Shown: positions 60,891 to 64,000 of the stretch, in pieces
Layout of the letters: each line of letters opens with the position of its first letter
Position numbering within the stretch: position 1 is the stretch's first letter
Assembly: GCA_910591455.2 (NCBI GenBank)
Contig: OU342820.1
Span: 4,943,564-5,007,563 of the forward strand
Reading direction: 5' to 3'
DNA from: Pholis gunnellus
Taxonomy: Eukaryota; Chordata; Actinopteri; Perciformes; Pholidae
DNA: 64,000 nt
The notes under the pieces: generated by a model
Told to the model about the DNA's origin: nothing
Seen by the model: only the letters and a program-made list of their open reading frames with translations
Databases searched by the model: none
Translations under genes and position numbers: made by a program

Positions 60891-61175
60891 CTGTGTAGCG
60901 TTTTAGCTTCTTTTAGCTCATAGTCTTCGTTGGTCGGTGTTGTGTTTGCAGCACGCTCTGCTGTGAGTTGCTTTGGTGAGATAATTGATTGCAAACTTAT
61001 TTTTCCTCTGCAATCTGTCATAAAAAAAACACCCCGGAGGCAATGGCGAGATGCATGTTTGATAGCAGAGGAATTGATGATTAGTTATTATTTTCCGTTG
61101 TAAGATGGTATCGGTTGATAGTTTTTCCGCATTGTAACATTGCTCTCATCCTTTTCTCCCCCCCCCGCCTCCCAG

Positions 61176-61237
61176 GTGGCCAGATGTGCCGAAGAGAAAG
61201 AGCAAGAACAGCCATTGTTCAGTGAAGAGCGTGTCAG
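61176..61237 (+). CDS. thraa: Thyroid hormone receptor alpha, second coding exon (residues 20-39, basic A/B-domain segment)
   Basis: Seen: acceptor ...ctcccag at 61175 after a C-rich pyrimidine tract, donor gtaagg at 61238. One base completes Gly19, then 20 codons read WPDVPKRKSKNSHCSVKSVS, and one G remains for Asp40. The length (62 nt) keeps the frame with both neighbours. Known family: this exon carries the PKRKRKN-type basic cluster of TR-alpha, which in the mammalian protein contributes a second nuclear localisation signal in the A/B domain. Odd: codon 28 is AGC (Ser) where I recall Arg, giving KRKSKN, a one-base change inside the basic cluster. The identification is very secure because the same gene's exons lie on both sides in phase. 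Confidence 0.96.
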
Positions 61238-62641
61238 GTAAGGATTTATCATCACCGCCTTGGCCACTCAAGGTTCCTTCTGAGACGCCCAGTCTTTTTG
61301 ATGTGCTGGGAGATTAGTTCAGTGCAGCTCATCACGGCGCTGACGGCCCCCCCCTGGGCTTTCAATGTCGTCCTAGGTGTGATCACCGTGATAATCTCCT
61401 CCTCATCGCTTCATAATATCATTTTCCTTCAGAAGCTTTGTCGGACTCAAAGTAGCTCACCTAGGTGACCAAAACCTGAGCTTAAGAGATTTGTCTGAGT
61501 AGAGCTGCAGACAAGCCTATTAAGGTCCACGACCAAGTACAGAACCACCAAATTGGGGACCAAAATGAATGTGATTCACAGTTTTTAAACTTTATTTAGC
61601 ACTTATTTTTACCCATCATTCATGACCAACAATTGTAAAAAAAAAAATCCTCAATGCTTATTCACGGATGAAAAAAAATAAAGCACCTGTCAGTATTTCT
61701 TAACCCTAAAAAATACACAATTAAACGAATGTACTAAACATTACAATGTGACCTCTAGCAGAAAAATCAGCATTTTGTGATCATAATAGCAAACAAGGCT
61801 GTTTTACACATTACTGATGTAAACAAACCTGTCAGCAACAGAAAATATCAATACTTTGATTGATTTGTGGTTTAGTGTGTCATTTGTCGAAGGTTACAAA
61901 GCAATCAAATTTTGACGATGGGGCAATTCTTCTGTTTATATTTTAATCACATATTGGCCTGTAGAGAGTATAATCATCGACGGGTACACGTAGTGTTTTC
62001 TTTGGTGCTGTGTTTGTATTATTCAATACATTTCTAGGCTCAAGCCTCGGTGAAAGTCTTAACAGCAAACACTGAAGCAATAGGCATCAGGGCAAGAGCA
62101 GATGTAATGCCGGCCACGTACTGTACAGTTCTACTTGATTTGGCCCAAAACAAGTTTTTGTCTTGAAATCCAGTACAGTATATTTTTTTAAGTTCTGGGA
62201 ATTATACGAAAGAGCCAACTTAGAAACAGAGTTACATATTGTGAGTAAAAAGGATTCAACATTTCACCTCTCAAGAGATATAAAGAAGCAAATTAAAAGT
62301 CGAGATGAAAAGCACATTTCATGAACTCTGGGAATGTGTCTGTAAACCTCGTCAGCTGGCGTGTTGTCATGTCTTGTGTGCAGATACGTTCTATCCTTGG
62401 GGCCCCTATGCACAGGAGCTTGATTGAGGCCCCTGGTATAACACTCAGCCCTCTCCTCCTCCACTCCCTCTCCCCCCTCATCTCCTCCTCATCGTCACCG
62501 CTCTCCTCCTCTTCCTTTCCGGCCCCTCCCCTTACCTCGCCATCCTCACCGTCCGTCCCTCCTCGCCTCACACTCACTGTTCACCCGTCTCTCATTTCCT
62601 GTCCCTGACCCTGTCTTCCTCCTCCTCCTCCTCTCCTATAG
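61238..62641 (+). other. thraa: thraa intron 2 (1,404 nt)
   Basis: Bounded by gtaagg and cctatag. The first part has unremarkable unique sequence, including a 12-bp palindrome TCACCTAGGTGA at 61457-61468. The last 200 bases (about 62440-62640) are an unusually long, almost uninterrupted pyrimidine tract on the sense strand leading into the acceptor. Confidence 0.9.
62440..62640 (+). other. thraa: Extended pyrimidine tract before thraa exon 3
   Basis: About 200 bases of C/T-rich sequence (repeated ctcctcctc blocks) leading into the tatag acceptor. Such tracts recruit U2AF and PTB-type proteins; effect on exon 3 use is inference. Confidence 0.8.
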
Positions 62642-62763
62642 ATCTTAGTGTCTCTGTTCCAGGGTACATCCCCAGCTACCTGGAGAAGGATGAGCCATGC
62701 GTGGTGTGCGGGGACAAGGCGACCGGCTACCACTACCGCTGCATCACCTGCGAGGGTTGCAAG
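62642..62763 (+). CDS. thraa: Thyroid hormone receptor alpha, third coding exon (residues 41-80, first zinc finger and P-box)
   Basis: Seen: acceptor ...cctatag ending at 62641 and donor gtacag at 62764. The first two bases finish Asp40; 40 codons then run from Leu41 to Lys80, so the exon ends in phase 0. It contains GYIPSYLEKDEP (residues 47-58) and the complete set of zinc ligands of finger 1: Cys59, Cys62, Cys76, Cys79 (C-x2-C-x13-C-x2-C). CEGCK (76-80) is the start of the P-box that selects AGGTCA half-sites; the next exon should begin GFFRR. The sequence is essentially identical to vertebrate TRs, and Glu54 (LEKDE) is, from memory, a teleost-type residue where human TRs have Asp. Downstream exons are outside the window, so the gene is cut by the edge, not broken. 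TR-beta is excluded mainly by the upstream exons. Confidence 0.98.
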
Positions 62764-64000
62764 GTACAGTGCAGCATCTCCCTCTCACTGAATGATCTTT
62801 GACTCAGATGAGACTGCAATTGACTGTTCACCAAACCCCTCCCCCGAACCAATCATGTCCAATCGTAGCTTAGCAGTCGTACTTGGGCACGGCAGGCCTG
62901 TCAAGCTTTGGATTTCTCCCATAGACTGTATGTAAGAAGTGGACGTAGTCACCGTGGTGTCACCAGTTGGTTTGTGGACTACGGTTTTAAAGCCTCGAGT
63001 TTGGCATTTTGGCTGACGCCATCTTGTTTTTTTGCTCAGTGACGCAAGAGGGTGGAGCTTATTACAACCCTGAACCGGACGTATTGAGGCAATTAAAATG
63101 TTATAATAAACTCTCATGAACTGAAAAACACGCTATGAAAAGGTTAAAGTTCTATCACTAAAACTCCCAAACGCCGTGTTGGCGACCCGTCAATCACACG
63201 GTAGCCACGCCCTAATTTCCAAACTAGACTTACTGGCTCTGCACTACATTACAAGAACAATGTTGTGTTTTCATCTACATGTCTTCTTCAGCTGGGGAGG
63301 ATGCTGACTTTTTGCCTGGAACATGTAGCTTTAGCTTCAGCCATCAAGTGCACATTCACATCCAAACAAAGAAGCATTTAATTCAATTCTGACAACAGCT
63401 AGATTAATGCTGAACAGAAGCCTCAGCAAAATTAGATTGTGAACGCCTAGACTCAGCTGACTGAGTTAAAACAGAGAGCGAGCTCATGACAAGTTTTTCC
63501 TGGTTGAATTAATCAATTCAAGGTTCCTACAACAGCCTCTTGTGTCCAATAAAGACTTGGATTTGATTTGGACCAACCTTTTGACATGTTTTAGTCTGTC
63601 TCTTACTGTGGCACTCAGCCTCAAGTCCACTGGCTCCCACTGAAGGTGTGAGTTGTTAAAAGTGGCTCAGTTATTTCTGAAAACAGCTGGGCACTGTAGT
63701 TTTTTAGCAAACACTATTCGAGCAAAGATAAATAGTGAATTTGTTGGGGACTATTTTCAGCCACGGATGAATACAGGAAATGACTGCTAGTTGCCTAGAA
63801 ATAGTTTTGGTACACAACCCTCTGTCTCAACAGCTTTCACGTCTTTGGAAGATAATTTAACTGCAAAACAGCTGTCTAGAAGTTGGTGAAACATATTTTG
63901 CCATCTAAACTGATGTTAAGAGGGCTACAATTTGCAAAAAGTCTTAAAAGTTAGAATAAAGAATACAGAACTGATGAATCGACTGCAAGCTTTGCCATCT
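62764..64000 (+). other. thraa: thraa intron 3, 5' part (continues past the window)
   Basis: Starts with gtacag directly after the P-box lysine. It contains a family C interspersed repeat (62920-63215). The rest is AT-leaning sequence with no recognised feature and no exon resembling the second zinc finger. Confidence 0.85.
62920..63215 (+). repeat. Family C, copy 4, in thraa intron 3
   Basis: atagactgtatgtaagaagt, ggacgtagtcaccgtggtgt, ggcattttggctgacgccat, cagtgacgcaagagggtgga, aggttaaagttctatcacta and acccgtcaatcacacggtag. Sense orientation relative to thraa; the minus-strand 110-codon frame across it is an artefact. Confidence 0.78.

Larger units (their letters stand above)
52185..61175 (+). 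other. thraa: thraa intron 1 (about 9 kb)
   Basis: Bounded by gtgaga (52185) and cccag (61175). It contains a compound GTGC/TG repeat, a GGAT-type tandem array, large TG/CT/CA microsatellites (53.6-54.2 kb), poly-G runs, a candidate alternative first exon (57.5-58.0 kb), a short perfect hairpin (58.24 kb) and a minus-strand LINE remnant (60.3-60.9 kb). Long purine-rich tracts occur at 57.24-57.55 and 59.2-59.6 kb. I see no other protein-coding exon; open frames at 54.5-54.9, 55.1-56.7 and 59.2-59.65 kb have no recognisable domain. Confidence 0.85.

Overview
This is teleost fish nuclear DNA: AT-leaning, intron-scale non-coding sequence full of (CA)n/(TG)n, (CT)n/(GA)n and poly-G/poly-C tracts, with decayed fish-type LINE tails, a tRNA-derived SINE and several shared interspersed repeat families. 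There is no bacterial or viral gene organisation. Nearly all open frames of 60-170 codons are chance or low-complexity frames.

The one gene I can identify is the 5' part of a thyroid hormone receptor alpha gene (thraa-type) on the + strand. Three coding exons splice together in perfect phase: exon 1 (52129-52184, residues 1-18 plus two bases of Gly19), exon 2 (61176-61237, residues 20-39, basic A/B-domain segment) and exon 3 (62642-62763, residues 41-80, first zinc finger up to the P-box lysine). The rest of the DNA-binding domain, the hinge and the ligand-binding domain lie beyond the right edge. A probable 5'UTR portion lies before exon 1 (about 51956-52128), with two upstream ATGs; one opens a frame that overlaps the receptor start. 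In intron 1, a GC-richer block (57540-57980) ends in a short ATG frame with a splice donor in the right phase for exon 2. It is a candidate alternative first exon and the most interesting new possibility in the window.

Layout: 1-12 kb, unique-looking non-coding DNA with a tRNA-like palindrome near 2.0 kb. 12.1-12.9 kb, minus-strand LINE remnant. 14.6-15.1 kb, interspersed repeat. 15.3-19.3 kb, dense microsatellites. 21.0-31.7 kb, three copies of one repeat family (A), two copies of another (B), a LINE-like scrap, a tRNA-SINE and a candidate non-coding first exon at 27.3-28.0 kb. 35.8 kb, a striking overlapping inverted repeat. 37.5-38.2 kb, repeats. 41.8 kb, LINE tail. 45-51.8 kb, repeat families B and C, including a C copy inside a B copy. 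52.1-64 kb, thraa exons and introns, with a second LINE remnant at 60.3-60.9 kb.

The 52 kb left of the first coding exon holds no recognisable protein-coding exon on either strand. It is probably upstream intergenic DNA and/or a long 5' intron of the same gene. In mammals THRA is flanked by MED24 and NR1D1; neither is recognisable here.
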